A stretch of DNA of 64,000 nt from Arenimonas soli (GCF_014643775.1 NZ_BMKC01000003.1:350-64349); one strand, 5' to 3'. Positions 1 through 7,206 are shown, counted from the first letter of the stretch. A program made the numbers and translations. Notes: a model not told the origin generated them from the sequence alone.

Positions 1-8
1 GGTTAGGC
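1..8 (-). repeat. attC site of cassette C19, cut by window edge
   Basis: The first eight bases end in GTTAGGC, the same outer R box that closes every complete attC in the array. The body of this site lies outside the window. It contributes the TAA stop of the first cassette gene. Confidence 0.8.
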
Positions 9-431
9 GCCATTTAACGGTGTTTCCGACCAGACGGGCAAGTACTCCTCGCATGTCCAGGCCTCTGTGAACCAGCACGCGCGGACTGCTACGTAGGTGC
101 CCGGCCTCGAGCAGATACCAGCTGAAGTGCACTGGCCAGAGAAAGTGACAGCCTTGCCTGGCTCTAGCTTCGTGTCATGGACCATGAGTGCCATCCTGCC
201 TGGTGATTCAGGAAATGACTCCGGACTAGGTGATCGGACTACGTGGAATGTGAGATAGGGATTGAGATAGAGGATGGGGCGAGCGAAATGGTTGCGCAGT
301 TCAAGGACGTAGTCACCAGTGGCTTGATCGTAGGACAGAACTGACAATGAAGCCGAGCCGGTGAGAGGCGGCAGTGATGCGCAGCTGACAAGTGCAAAGA
401 TGATTGCGGCGATTACTGCGATTGTTCGCAT
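3..431 (-). CDS. Cassette C19: putative lipoprotein of unknown function
   Basis: Function unknown. The protein of about 142 residues begins MRTIAVIAAIIFALVSC, a short hydrophobic signal ending in a lipobox-like LVSC with Cys near residue 17, so an outer- or inner-membrane lipoprotein is likely. The remainder looks like a small secreted beta-rich domain (for example LSVLSYDQATGDYVLELRN) with several cysteines near the C-terminus. The ATG at 429-431 lies nine bases after an AAGGTG in the preceding attC. An earlier GTG inside attC is in frame but less likely. The stop is the TAA of the attC R box. Confidence 0.7.
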   Translation of the reverse strand: MRTIAVIAAIIFALVSCASLPPLTGSASLSVLSYDQATGDYVLELRNHFARPILYLNPYLTFHVVRSPSPESFPESPGRMALMVHDTKLEPGKAVTFSGQCTSAGICSRPGTYVAVRACWFTEAWTCEEYLPVWSETPLNGA

Positions 432-434
432 GGC

Positions 435-491
435 GCCTAACACCTTGAGTTAAGCCGCGCCGAAGGCGTCGGCTTGAATGATTGGTTAGCT
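435..491 (-). repeat. attC site of cassette C18
   Basis: Imperfect palindrome bounded by GCCTAAC and GTTAGCT with the array-wide inner arms AAGCCG/CGGCTT and a short GCCGAAGGC loop. It belongs to the same family as the other sites in the array. Confidence 0.93.
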
Positions 492-940
492 GACTGCTCG
501 AAATCCAGAAGAATCGAGTTCAGCCGATCTATTTCCTCGGGATCTATGGAATCAGAGCAGTCGCTCAAAACGGCTGTGACCAGGTAGTACTCCGCTTCAT
601 CACGAACGGATCCGCGTTTGAGAATGGATCTGTATTTCCGTGAGTGGCGACGACGAAGCTCAGTGAGCGTGACTATCCCGGCGCGCTTGAGAGCAGCGTC
701 TAAGATTTCGACTTGCTGATGATCAAAGTCCTGCAGTGATTCCACGAAGTCGCTTGCTGCCTGGCGCAATCCGACCAACGCCTTCGACTTTCCAATGGCA
801 GCGACCATGTTCCTGCCAACATTGGTCGGATGCATAGGGTCGGCCGGGCTGATTTTCAGGAAGTGCGTGGCGTACATGTCCACGAACGCACTGAGCTCGG
901 CATACTCACGTTCCTTTTCGGCGGATATTGGACGAGCCAT
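437..940 (-). CDS. Cassette C18: soluble hypothetical protein reading through attC
   Basis: A protein of 167 residues with no signal peptide or membrane segment, rich in charged helices (start MARPISAEKEREYAEL). I do not recognise the family. The frame stays open through almost the whole attC, so the last 15 or so residues (NQSFKPTPSARLNSRC) are attC-encoded and are unlikely to matter for function. The ATG at 938-940 is 13 bases after AAGGCG of the upstream attC, a little further than in most other cassettes. Confidence 0.65.
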   Translation of the reverse strand: MARPISAEKEREYAELSAFVDMYATHFLKISPADPMHPTNVGRNMVAAIGKSKALVGLRQAASDFVESLQDFDHQQVEILDAALKRAGIVTLTELRRRHSRKYRSILKRGSVRDEAEYYLVTAVLSDCSDSIDPEEIDRLNSILLDFEQSANQSFKPTPSARLNSRC

Positions 941-947
941 GGTTGGC

Positions 948-1008
948 AGCTAACGCCTTGAGTTAAGCCGCGTGCCGGAGGCACGTCGGCTTGAATGATT
1001 GGTTAGCG
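948..1008 (-). repeat. attC site of cassette C17
   Basis: 61-base attC ending in GTTAGCG. Its terminal loop is the variant CGTGCCGGAGGCACG, shared with the site at 3952-4011. Confidence 0.93.
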
Positions 1009-1434
1009 CTCATGGCCTGCAGAAACCACTGCAACAGAATAAGAAACATTATCGGGCAAATTCTCACCGGTCACATCGAAGCATTCGACCTGGAATGCGC
1101 GACGGTCTCCTGGGGCGAACTCACCCCAAACCTGCCTCTCGCACGTATTTACCTGGGCACTTCCAGCAAGAATAGCGACCTCCACATGCATTCGTGCCCA
1201 GGTTGTAGAGGTCTCGTTCTCGACAATTCCGCGCACCGTAAAATCTGGCACGCCCTCAACCTTCTCATGCTCGGAGATTCTCAGGCCGAGAGGGTGGGGA
1301 GTGAACTCAAGATCTGAAGGCTGAGTTGTGTCTCTAGATAAATGCTCGAATGCGAAAAAGCAGGCCACAAGGCCCGCCGTGAAGAAAATGCCAGTGACCA
1401 ATGAAGTAAACGCGTTCGCGAGAAGCTGCTTCAT
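1003..1434 (-). CDS. Cassette C17: membrane-anchored protein with FxLYD-like domain
   Basis: About 143 residues. An N-terminal membrane anchor (residues about 7-30, LVTGIFFTAGLVACFFAF) is followed by an exported domain with the pattern FTVRGIVENETSTTW...VEVAILAGS...FAPGDRRAFQVECFD. This resembles the FxLYD beta-sandwich, where a residual post-anchor domain compares modified and unmodified forms (family assignment by eye). The ATG at 1432-1434 lies nine bases after AAGGTG in attC. The TAA stop is in the attC R box. Confidence 0.7.
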   Translation of the reverse strand: MKQLLANAFTSLVTGIFFTAGLVACFFAFEHLSRDTTQPSDLEFTPHPLGLRISEHEKVEGVPDFTVRGIVENETSTTWARMHVEVAILAGSAQVNTCERQVWGEFAPGDRRAFQVECFDVTGENLPDNVSYSVAVVSAGHER

Positions 1435-1437
1435 GAG

Positions 1438-1498
1438 TGCTAACACCTTGAGTTGAGCCGCGTCGCGGAGCGATGTCGGCTTGAATGAATAGTTAGAC
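1438..1498 (-). repeat. attC site of cassette C16
   Basis: 61-base site with variant loop CGTCGCGGAGCGATG and one changed base in the inner arm (GAGTTGAGCC). It closes with GTTAGAC. Confidence 0.9.
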
Positions 1499-1503
1499 CT
1501 TGG

Positions 1504-1857
1504 CTAGTGGAAGCACCACTCGCCGGTCGCCTTGCCGTCGCTGACGTGATTGAAGCAACCAATCGTCTGCCAGGATCCCTCGGCGGAGCAAGCCCCATCG
1601 ACAACGGAATCTGGTTCCGAGCCCCATGGGGCCTCACACCAACCTTCGCAGTCCGAACTGTCGCGACACATCTCCCCACCATCCGAAGTGGGCCAGACAC
1701 AGGTCTGGGTTGTGTAGAGCGCCTGCTCAACTCGGCCGCCCATGGCCTTGCAGTCAACCAGCTCTTGGGCCGAAAGGGCTTTCGATGCTGGTCGTATCGT
1801 CGGCTGCGAGCAGGCGACAAGACCCAGAGCAACAATGACCTGCAGGATTCTGAGCAA
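1504..1857 (-). CDS. Cassette C16: Cys-rich putative lipoprotein
   Basis: 117 residues starting at a TTG seven bases after AAGGTG of the upstream attC. The signal MLRILQVIVALGLVAC ends in a clear LVAC lipobox with Cys16. The mature part is Cys-rich (MCRDSSDCEGWCEAPWG, GACSAEGSWQTIGCFN), suggesting a small disulfide-stabilised periplasmic or surface lipoprotein. Function unknown. No ATG is available near the start, so the TTG is inferred from the lipobox and the attC spacing. Confidence 0.65.
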   Translation of the reverse strand: MLRILQVIVALGLVACSQPTIRPASKALSAQELVDCKAMGGRVEQALYTTQTCVWPTSDGGEMCRDSSDCEGWCEAPWGSEPDSVVDGACSAEGSWQTIGCFNHVSDGKATGEWCFH

Positions 1858-1858
1858 G

Positions 1859-1915
1859 GTCTAACACCTTGAGTTAAGCCGCGCCGAAGGCGTCGGCTTG
1901 AATGAACAGTTAGGC
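1859..1915 (-). repeat. attC site of cassette C15
   Basis: 57-base attC of the main array type, GTCTAAC to GTTAGGC. Confidence 0.93.
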
Positions 1916-1921
1916 CGCATG

Positions 1922-2158
1922 CTAGCCGAAGCCGCGGCGCTTCACGTCTGCTAACCACGTCGAATCCGCGGGCCCCTCGAAGCCCACCACGGCGTCCACG
2001 CCGCACTTGGGACAGAGCGCTGTCTGACCAATAGGTTCCCCATCTGTCCAGTCCGTGACGGTGCTCGGAGGGAAGGTAGAGAGACAATGAAAGCAAGCCG
2101 CGGTTTGACTGGCAAGAAGCTCCTTTCGGTGCATCGATGAGCCGCAGGTTCTGCCCAT
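1922..2158 (-). CDS. Cassette C15: small zinc-ribbon protein
   Basis: 78 residues with CFHC near residue 22 and CPKCG near residue 49, a CxxC...CxxC pair typical of a zinc ribbon. They are separated by the segment VTDWTDGEPIGQTALC. Similar small CxxC proteins with a WTD...ALCPxCG pattern are familiar from bacterial genomes, but their role is unknown to me. Cytoplasmic, no signal peptide. The ATG lies nine bases after AAGGCG in the upstream attC. Confidence 0.7.
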   Translation of the reverse strand: MGRTCGSSMHRKELLASQTAACFHCLSTFPPSTVTDWTDGEPIGQTALCPKCGVDAVVGFEGPADSTWLADVKRRGFG

Positions 2159-2161
2159 GAG

Positions 2162-2218
2162 ACCTAACGCCTTGAGTTAAGCCGCGCCGAAGGCGTCGGC
2201 TTGAATGATTAGTTAGGC
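2162..2218 (-). repeat. attC site of cassette C14
   Basis: 57-base attC of the main type, ACCTAAC to GTTAGGC. Confidence 0.93.
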
Positions 2219-2584
2219 GGCGCACCACAGCGCGATGCCGCCGATTAGGAACAGTACCAGCCAGGACAAATGCTTGCCTCTGGTGAAGAACAGAGGCAGC
2301 AATCCCGCAATGCAGAAGCTCAGCCCAATGATCTGAAGCATGCCCGGTATGGTGAGGTCACCACGACCCGCGTGCACAAGTAGGGCGGCAAAGCCGAGCC
2401 ATGCGACCGTGGTGATGTGCCAAGCGAAGCGCAACGTCTGGGTCGTGAACTCCGAGCTGCCGAAAAGCTTGGGCAGGTCATCACGACGAAACAGTCGGAT
2501 AAGAATGTACCGCTCGCCGAGCAGGGAGTGAGCGACCGCGAGAGCTACGGCCAGGGCTGCTGCGGTGTAGAGAAGTACTTCCAT
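2213..2584 (-). CDS. Cassette C14: four-helix membrane protein
   Basis: 123 residues with predicted membrane segments near 5-22, 52-70, 78-98 and 103-121. The loop HSLLGERYILIRLFRRDDLPKL between the first two helices is polar and conserved-looking, so it may be a functional segment. Function unknown. The TAA stop is the R box of its own attC. The start follows CAGGCG of the preceding site by ten bases. Confidence 0.7.
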   Translation of the reverse strand: MEVLLYTAAALAVALAVAHSLLGERYILIRLFRRDDLPKLFGSSEFTTQTLRFAWHITTVAWLGFAALLVHAGRGDLTIPGMLQIIGLSFCIAGLLPLFFTRGKHLSWLVLFLIGGIALWCAA

Positions 2585-2588
2585 AGCC

Positions 2589-2648
2589 GCCTAACGCCTG
2601 AGTTAAGCCGCGTCGCGGAGCGACGTCGGCTTGAATGAATAGTTAGGC
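2589..2648 (-). repeat. attC site of cassette C13
   Basis: 60-base site with the variant loop CGTCGCGGAGCGACG. It closes the first ORF-less cassette met when reading from the left. Confidence 0.92.
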
Positions 2649-2846
2649 GACGCTAGCTCCGAAGCCCCGGGGCTGCAACACCCCAGGGCTGCCCAGAACC
2701 GAGAAATTTTCGCCACCTAGTCTGGCCGCGGGGCGGGACGCCTACCCAAGCCGCGGTGCCACACCGAACGTGGGTCTCAGGACTTGCCCGGACCCGGATG
2801 GCCGGGCCAGGCCGTGTCGGGGCCGAAGTCGTTTAGCTAGCGACGG
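2649..2846 (-). ncRNA. Cassette C13: ORF-less cassette homologous to C1
   Basis: About 198 bases with no frame conserved with its homologue at 7300-7496. It starts with CGCTAGCTC (2651-2659) and ends with AGCTAGCG (2835-2842), so the ends are inverted relative to each other. A hairpin GGGG/CCCC with loop CTGCAACA lies at 2669-2684 and is extended by CCC/GGG across one mismatch. A structured RNA, a promoter cassette or an otherwise non-coding cassette are all possible. Classing it as ncRNA is inference. Confidence 0.4.
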
Positions 2847-2903
2847 GCCTAACACCTTGAGTTAAGCCGCGCCGAAGGCGTCGGCTTGAATGATTGGTTA
2901 GGC
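2847..2903 (-). repeat. attC site of cassette C12
   Basis: 57-base attC of the main type, GCCTAAC to GTTAGGC. Confidence 0.93.
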
Positions 2904-3278
2904 ATCTTGCCTTCGAGTCATGACACCAACAAGGCCCGCGGAAAAAAAGACGACAGATCCGCCTAGAACCATCAGCCCGTGATTTGCAGGGCCTGCAACG
3001 AAAGCAACGAGCGCAAATCCCGCTAGGCCGAACAGCAGAAAAAACCAAGCAAGAACATGACTGCCTCTGGGGCCAAGAGCCCGCGGCGTGCCAAATACGG
3101 CCCGATATAGCAAGACAAACCAAACGCAAGTGACGAGGCCAAAGACTATGCCCGCAACGGCAAACCCCCGGAAAGTCAGAAACGCTGCCAGGGAACCAAA
3201 CAATACGGCAAGCAGGCTATTGAGCACGATTGCCAGTGCTCGCTCGCCTCTTGTCGGAGGGCGGGTGAAATCTCTCAA
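2898..3278 (-). CDS. Cassette C12: four-helix membrane protein
   Basis: 126 residues from a TTG start 11 bases after attC AAGGTG (MRDFTRPPTRGERALAI). A short basic N-terminus precedes hydrophobic segments near 14-34, 38-58, 74-94 and 100-118, and the protein ends MTRRQDA. Family not recognised. The TAA stop is in the attC R box. Confidence 0.65.
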   Translation of the reverse strand: MRDFTRPPTRGERALAIVLNSLLAVLFGSLAAFLTFRGFAVAGIVFGLVTCVWFVLLYRAVFGTPRALGPRGSHVLAWFFLLFGLAGFALVAFVAGPANHGLMVLGGSVVFFSAGLVGVMTRRQDA

Positions 3279-3283
3279 AAGAT

Positions 3284-3340
3284 GCCTAACACCTTGAGTT
3301 AAGCCGCGCCGAAGGCGTCGGCTTGAATGATTGGTTAGGC
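3284..3340 (-). repeat. attC site of cassette C11
   Basis: 57-base attC of the main type. Confidence 0.93.
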
Positions 3341-3598
3341 GCTCCGGGCATATGCGCTTGCCCTGGATTGAGCCTCTCCTGTAACTCCGACTACCTTGCC
3401 AAGTGATGGGTCCGCGACCCGGTAGACGATGTAACCCACATGCTGGAGCCGACTACGCCTGATGCAAGTTAACTCCACCCGATGGGGCGAATGCCAGTGA
3501 CTGATGGCACCAGCCGTGCCGACCGCAAGCATGAAGCTATGCCAGTCCTTCTCGGAAAGGTGGGGATGGAACTCCACAATGAACGATGAAGGCTCCAT
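3335..3598 (-). CDS. Cassette C11: small soluble hypothetical protein
   Basis: 87 residues, no signal peptide or membrane helix. The sequence (MEPSSFIVEFHPHLSEKDWHSFMLAV...) suggests a small alpha/beta fold with several histidines, but I recognise no family. The ATG at 3596-3598 is ten bases after AAGGTG of the upstream attC. The TAA stop is supplied by attC. Confidence 0.6.
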   Translation of the reverse strand: MEPSSFIVEFHPHLSEKDWHSFMLAVGTAGAISHWHSPHRVELTCIRRSRLQHVGYIVYRVADPSLGKVVGVTGEAQSRASAYARSA

Positions 3599-3602
3599 TG
3601 AC

Positions 3603-3659
3603 GCCTAACACCTTGAGTTAAGCCGCGCCGAAGGCGTCGGCTTGAATGATTGGTTAGGC
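3603..3659 (-). repeat. attC site of cassette C10
   Basis: 57-base attC of the main type. Confidence 0.93.
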
Positions 3660-3661
3660 TT

Positions 3662-3937
3662 CTAGCTGCGGAGTGCCAGCCATGCCCCGTAGAAGCCGAT
3701 GAGCACCGCAGATGCTGCCCCAATTCGAGACCATTTGGAACCGCGACCGAAAAGCTCAGCTGCACCCTCAAGGTAAGCCTCCAGAAGCAGCCACAAAGGT
3801 AAGGCCGCTAAACCGACCCAACTGAACTCGTCGCTGGGATCAATCCAAGCCATCAGCGCTCCCGCTGCGACACCGAAGAGGCCGGCCACGAGCGGTGCGG
3901 CAACTGCAGCAAGGAACTTAGTGCGGACTTGCAGCAA
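3662..3937 (-). CDS. Cassette C10: small membrane protein
   Basis: 91 residues from a TTG start with its own upstream GGGGTGAG. Hydrophobic segments lie near 9-30, 38-54 and 70-88. Function unknown. Unlike most neighbours its stop (TAG) lies just before the attC rather than inside it. Confidence 0.55.
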   Translation of the reverse strand: MLQVRTKFLAAVAAPLVAGLFGVAAGALMAWIDPSDEFSWVGLAALPLWLLLEAYLEGAAELFGRGSKWSRIGAASAVLIGFYGAWLALRS

Positions 3938-3951
3938 ATCTCACCCCTAAG

Positions 3952-4011
3952 GCCTAACACCTGAGTTAAGCCGCGTGCCGGAGGCACGTCGGCTTGAATG
4001 ATTAGTTAGGC
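3952..4011 (-). repeat. attC site of cassette C9
   Basis: 60-base attC with the CGTGCCGGAGGCACG loop variant. Confidence 0.93.
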
Positions 4012-4344
4012 ACGGGGTGTGCCGCCTACGACCTTGCCTGACCATAGCCGCAGGACAATCGCTTCCTGTCCTGCCGCGAGAATTTCCCCGTCAGGGTCAT
4101 CCGTCACCGTGATTCTATGCGGCGGTTCACGCTCGACATTGACGCAAATGACAACGCCATCAGCAACCACTGAGTCAAAGAATGCGTCTCTTGCCTCATT
4201 GGCGGTGCGGCCGTATTCGGGGACGAGTAGGTCGCCGTGCGTGTGCCAGGCCTCGCCCCTGAATCCAACGAGGTCATCGGCCTCATAGACTTCTAGAGTC
4301 AAGGTTCCGTCCGGACTTGTTTGTGACCGATCCACCACTGCCAT
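4006..4344 (-). CDS. Cassette C9: soluble acidic hypothetical protein
   Basis: 112 residues, no signal or membrane segment, acidic, with a beta-rich N-terminus (SPDGTLTLEVYEADDLVGFRG). Family not recognised. The ATG is seven bases after AAGGTG in attC and only just outside the recombination core. The stop is the attC R-box TAA. Confidence 0.62.
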   Translation of the reverse strand: MAVVDRSQTSPDGTLTLEVYEADDLVGFRGEAWHTHGDLLVPEYGRTANEARDAFFDSVVADGVVICVNVEREPPHRITVTDDPDGEILAAGQEAIVLRLWSGKVVGGTPRA

Positions 4345-4345
4345 C

Positions 4346-4402
4346 GCCTAACACCTTGAGTTAAGCCGCGCCGAAGGCGTCGGCTTGAATGATTAGTTAG
4401 GC
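4346..4402 (-). repeat. attC site of cassette C8
   Basis: 57-base attC of the main type. Confidence 0.93.
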
Positions 4403-4792
4403 CAGCGCCGCGACGATGCTGGCCACGTAGCACACCAAGGAAATGCCGATACCGATGAAGGGAATGCTGAACCAATAGAGCTTTCCCAGCACGAAGAAGC
4501 CGCCGACCGTAAGCAAACCAACTACCAACAAGTATTGCGAAGAGAAAAGAATGCTGGCATGAGCGATCGCCAGGAAGCCATAGACCAAGCCGAAAAGCAT
4601 GGCGGCAATGCTGTGACTGGCATTGAACCCAACCCAGCAGCGCCACATGTTTGTCTCTTTGGTGATCACTGGCGAAACATCGCGCATTCGAACTTGCAGC
4701 GCGGGATCACGCGGCGTGAGCTTGTCGCCAACGAAAGTATAGGCAAGGTGCAGCGTACCCAGCGCAAAGAGGATTGCTGCACTAGCGACCAT
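4397..4792 (-). CDS. Cassette C8: four-helix membrane protein, LIC_13387-like
   Basis: 131 residues with membrane segments near 2-21, 56-77, 84-104 and 107-129. The N-terminal LGTLHLAYTFVGDKLTPRD and the segment MWRCWVGFNASHSIAAMLFG match my memory of a small membrane family often annotated LIC_13387. This assignment is from pattern memory only. It has its own RBS-like AGGAGAG upstream, well away from the attC. The stop is the attC TAA. Confidence 0.68.
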   Translation of the reverse strand: MVASAAILFALGTLHLAYTFVGDKLTPRDPALQVRMRDVSPVITKETNMWRCWVGFNASHSIAAMLFGLVYGFLAIAHASILFSSQYLLVVGLLTVGGFFVLGKLYWFSIPFIGIGISLVCYVASIVAALA

Positions 4793-4826
4793 TAGAGATA
4801 TGGCTATCAGAACTCTCTCCTAAGTG

Positions 4827-4883
4827 GCCTAACGCCTTGAGTTAAGCCGCGCCGAAGGCGTCGGCTTGAATGATTGGTTAGGC
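4827..4883 (-). repeat. attC site of cassette C7
   Basis: 57-base attC of the main type. Confidence 0.93.
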
Positions 4884-4906
4884 CGAGGCCCCGCGGTGCC
4901 AGTCAC

Positions 4907-5119
4907 CTAGTCAACCATCTTATCGTCGGCGCGCTGTTGCCAACGCCAACTGAGTACCAACCCAATGACGCCGAGGGGCACAGCCACCACAATGGCTACA
5001 GGCTCACTGGGGATGAACAAAAAGACTGCGAGGCACGCGAGGCAAGTAGTAAGTAAGCCTGCATAGAACCTCCAGGAAACAAAAAGGTCCACAAAATCTA
5101 GGAAATCGGGAGCGGACAT
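4907..5119 (-). CDS. Cassette C7: small two-helix membrane protein
   Basis: 70 residues with two adjacent membrane segments (about 17-37 and 39-58) and a charged C-terminus (WRWQQRADDKMVD). An AGGA lies 11 bases before the ATG. Its stop is about 24 bases before its attC, so this gene does not use attC for termination. Function unknown. Confidence 0.6.
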   Translation of the reverse strand: MSAPDFLDFVDLFVSWRFYAGLLTTCLACLAVFLFIPSEPVAIVVAVPLGVIGLVLSWRWQQRADDKMVD

Positions 5120-5138
5120 AGCATGGTCGTTCCTATCG

Positions 5139-5195
5139 GCCTAACACCTTGAGTTAAGCCGCGCCGAAGGCGTCGGCTTGAATGATTAGTTAGCG
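5139..5195 (-). repeat. attC site of cassette C6
   Basis: 57-base attC closing with GTTAGCG. Confidence 0.93.
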
Positions 5196-5654
5196 CTCAT
5201 CTGCTTCCGCTTCGAGACGCGCCACCCAGTCATTGAACTCGGGGCGGCTTTCCCAAACGATGGCTGCAGAGTGCCCGCCTGGATTGACGAAAAAGATTGC
5301 ACGATCCTTCATCGAAATGTCTGGCTTATTGCACCCGGCCTGGTCGAGCTCTAGAACGTCTTTGACGTCACCGCGAAAGACTACACGGGGGAGGGCGAAT
5401 ACTGGCATGGGAGGATCGCTGATTATGTTGAAGCACATAGACTCAACGCCTTCCTCCGCGACTTCGCAAGCATCGTGCTTCCCAAGCTCCCGGTTCTCGT
5501 ACCCCCGCAGGCGAATACCCGTGACTTCGCCGATGAAGATTGCTTCAAACTTGTCGGTATCGCCTGGGATGGGTTGTACCACATGACATGCGTGTGCCGA
5601 CGACGCGACTGAGGTCAGGGCGGCGAACAACAGAACTGCGGGAAAGTTCGGCAT
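5190..5654 (-). CDS. Cassette C6: exported hypothetical protein
   Basis: About 154 residues with a signal peptide (MPNFPAVLLFAALTSVASSAHA, cleavage after AHA) and a mature domain containing several cysteines (HACHVVQP, DACEVAEEGVESMCF, QAGCNKP). It is probably periplasmic and disulfide-bonded. Family not recognised with confidence. The ATG at 5652-5654 lies nine bases after AAGGTG. The TAA stop is in attC. Confidence 0.68.
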   Translation of the reverse strand: MPNFPAVLLFAALTSVASSAHACHVVQPIPGDTDKFEAIFIGEVTGIRLRGYENRELGKHDACEVAEEGVESMCFNIISDPPMPVFALPRVVFRGDVKDVLELDQAGCNKPDISMKDRAIFFVNPGGHSAAIVWESRPEFNDWVARLEAEADER

Positions 5655-5657
5655 GAG

Positions 5658-5714
5658 CGCTAACACCTTGAGTTAAGCTGCGCCGAAGGCGTCGGCTTGA
5701 ATGACTAGTTAGGC
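5658..5714 (-). repeat. attC site of cassette C5
   Basis: 57-base attC with one substitution in the inner arm (AAGCTGCGCC). Confidence 0.92.
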
Positions 5715-5990
5715 CCAGTACCTGTACAGCACGGCGAGTGCCGCAACTGTAAGAGACTGGGCGCCAAGGATTAGAGCAATTTGATTCTTACGGAAAATGA
5801 GTGCGGCCAAGCCCGCACCAGGCAACGACCAGATGAGCGTCCCCGCGGCCGATGTCAGCAACCAGCTTGGATCGCGAAGCACATGTAGCTGCATTGATGT
5901 GGCACAAGCGAACACCAGCACGGCGGACGAGAAGTACGCGATAAGGAATCTCTTCCAAAGTGGTTCTGACAGTCCCTGCGACATTTGCAT
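5709..5990 (-). CDS. Cassette C5: small membrane protein
   Basis: 93 residues from the ATG at 5988-5990 (MQMSQGLSEPLWKRF), 11 bases after AAGGTG of attC. Three hydrophobic segments lie near 15-33, 42-65 and 70-90. The open frame extends upstream through attC into the next cassette, but that part is attC-encoded and is not believed. Function unknown. Confidence 0.65.
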   Translation of the reverse strand: MQMSQGLSEPLWKRFLIAYFSSAVLVFACATSMQLHVLRDPSWLLTSAAGTLIWSLPGAGLAALIFRKNQIALILGAQSLTVAALAVLYRYWA

Positions 5991-5995
5991 TGTGG

Positions 5996-6052
5996 GCCTA
6001 ACACCTTGAGTTAAGCCGCGCCGAAGGCGTCGGCTTGAATGAATAGTTAGGC
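5996..6052 (-). repeat. attC site of cassette C4
   Basis: 57-base attC of the main type. Confidence 0.93.
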
Positions 6053-6301
6053 CTCGACGAGACTCCCGACGTTGGCCGACTCTGTCTCTACGATACCTGG
6101 ATAGTGGTACCAATCCTTGTGTGGCGAAAAGCGTTCACAGCACGGGCATTGGGTGTCATGCCACTGATGTCCGCAGCCGGGGCAATGACCGCCGGTCAAG
6201 AAGGTGTTCCACACAGTTCCGCAGCTCGGAACGCACTCCCAGAGGTCATCCCCGTCAGGATGCCATTCGCACTTTGGGCAGTAGATTATTGGTTCCGACA
6301 T
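6047..6301 (-). CDS. Cassette C4: double zinc-ribbon protein
   Basis: 84 residues with CPKC at residues 8-11, a further Cys pair around CVPSCG, then HCPGCGHQW and QCPCCERFSPHKDWYH. The spacing suggests two CxxC-based zinc-binding knuckles. A central VWNTFLTGGHCPGCG segment is characteristic of a small cytoplasmic family often found as a cassette or accessory gene (from memory). It has its own AAGG before the ATG. The TAA stop is in attC. Confidence 0.72.
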   Translation of the reverse strand: MSEPIIYCPKCEWHPDGDDLWECVPSCGTVWNTFLTGGHCPGCGHQWHDTQCPCCERFSPHKDWYHYPGIVETESANVGSLVEA

Positions 6302-6314
6302 GTGTGCCTTCGAG

Positions 6315-6371
6315 GCCTAACACCTTGAGTTAAGCCGCGCCGAAGGCGTCGGCTTGAATGATTAGTTAGGG
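6315..6371 (-). repeat. attC site of cassette C3
   Basis: 57-base attC whose outer box reads GTTAGGG rather than GTTAGGC. Confidence 0.92.
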
Positions 6372-6745
6372 CTCTGCTTGGCCCGGAGGTGACTGCCAAA
6401 TATTGCACCGAAGGACGAAAGGAACGCAAAGAACGCCAAAGCCAAGACAACTGCCCATGCGGGAAAGTTGACTACGACCGCCGCGCTCAGAGCGATGAAT
6501 GGCAGCGCACCGATTGCGCCTGCAATGGCGCCCTGAAGAATGGGGCGTGTCCGGGCGAAGTAAGCAGAAGAGAATCCCGAAACCACCGGAAGTAGTACCC
6601 CGCATATTTGAGTGATGCCCGAAACAATGCGCCTCGTAGCTTCATCCTCACCGGCGAGCATTGAGAGGCCGCCGAGAATAAGGGAGCCCACAACGAAGAT
6701 GCCCGCGCCGAGAAGAATGGCCCTTGCGTCGATCTGGTTCGTCAT
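6362..6745 (-). CDS. Cassette C3: four-helix membrane protein
   Basis: 127 residues from ATG at 6743-6745 (MTNQIDARAILLGAG). Four hydrophobic segments lie near 10-30, 40-62, 70-92 and 96-118, with a short charged loop (GEDEATRR) after the first. The start is 11 bases after AAGGCG of attC. The TAA stop lies inside attC, just past the R box. The open frame runs on upstream into C2, but that part is in the wrong frame for C2 and is attC read-through. Confidence 0.65.
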   Translation of the reverse strand: MTNQIDARAILLGAGIFVVGSLILGGLSMLAGEDEATRRIVSGITQICGVLLPVVSGFSSAYFARTRPILQGAIAGAIGALPFIALSAAVVVNFPAWAVVLALAFFAFLSSFGAIFGSHLRAKQSPN

Positions 6746-6750
6746 CTGAG

Positions 6751-6807
6751 CCCTAACGCCTTGAGTTAAGCCGCGCCGAAGGCGTCGGCTTGAATGAATG
6801 GTTAGGT
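6751..6807 (-). repeat. attC site of cassette C2
   Basis: 57-base attC, CCCTAAC to GTTAGGT. Confidence 0.92.
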
Positions 6808-7206
6808 CCGCACGCGAGAAACAACGTAGCCACCCAGAGAAGAGAACGGAATGATCGCTGCAATTGAAAGTAGATGCACGGGACTGAGGTTTGTGCCCCC
6901 AATTAGCACCGAGGGTAGCCCCCACAGCACTGCGACCAGGCTGCCGGCTGCGAATGAATGCAAGACAAGACGACTCTCCGCGACGAACCCGGCAATCATG
7001 CCTCCAACCAAGGCCGAGATACACCATGCGCCAATGGTGAGGGCCTTCACAGAAGTGAGCCCTACAAGTTGATTGTGTGTCTGCTTCCAGTCGGGGTCTC
7101 CGACAACAGGCGCTGAGAAGGTGGAGAAAAGGCTCAAGAGTGTACTCATCGCGACTACCATAAGCACAGTACCGGCAGATCCCAGCAGCACCGATCGAAT
7201 CTTCAT
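6802..7206 (-). CDS. Cassette C2: four-helix membrane protein
   Basis: 134 residues (MKIRSVLLGSAGTVLMVVAM...) with hydrophobic segments near 7-28, 53-75, 82-100 and 108-129. This is the first coding cassette from attI and so probably the best expressed if the array is driven from the integrase end. The ATG lies ten bases after AAGGTG of attC of C1. Function unknown. Confidence 0.65.
   Translation of the reverse strand: MKIRSVLLGSAGTVLMVVAMSTLLSLFSTFSAPVVGDPDWKQTHNQLVGLTSVKALTIGAWCISALVGGMIAGFVAESRLVLHSFAAGSLVAVLWGLPSVLIGGTNLSPVHLLSIAAIIPFSSLGGYVVSRVRT

Noticed and set aside
991-1317. A + strand open frame across cassette C17
   Set aside because: It starts inside attC and is antisense to a cassette gene that has a better start, anchor and attC stop.
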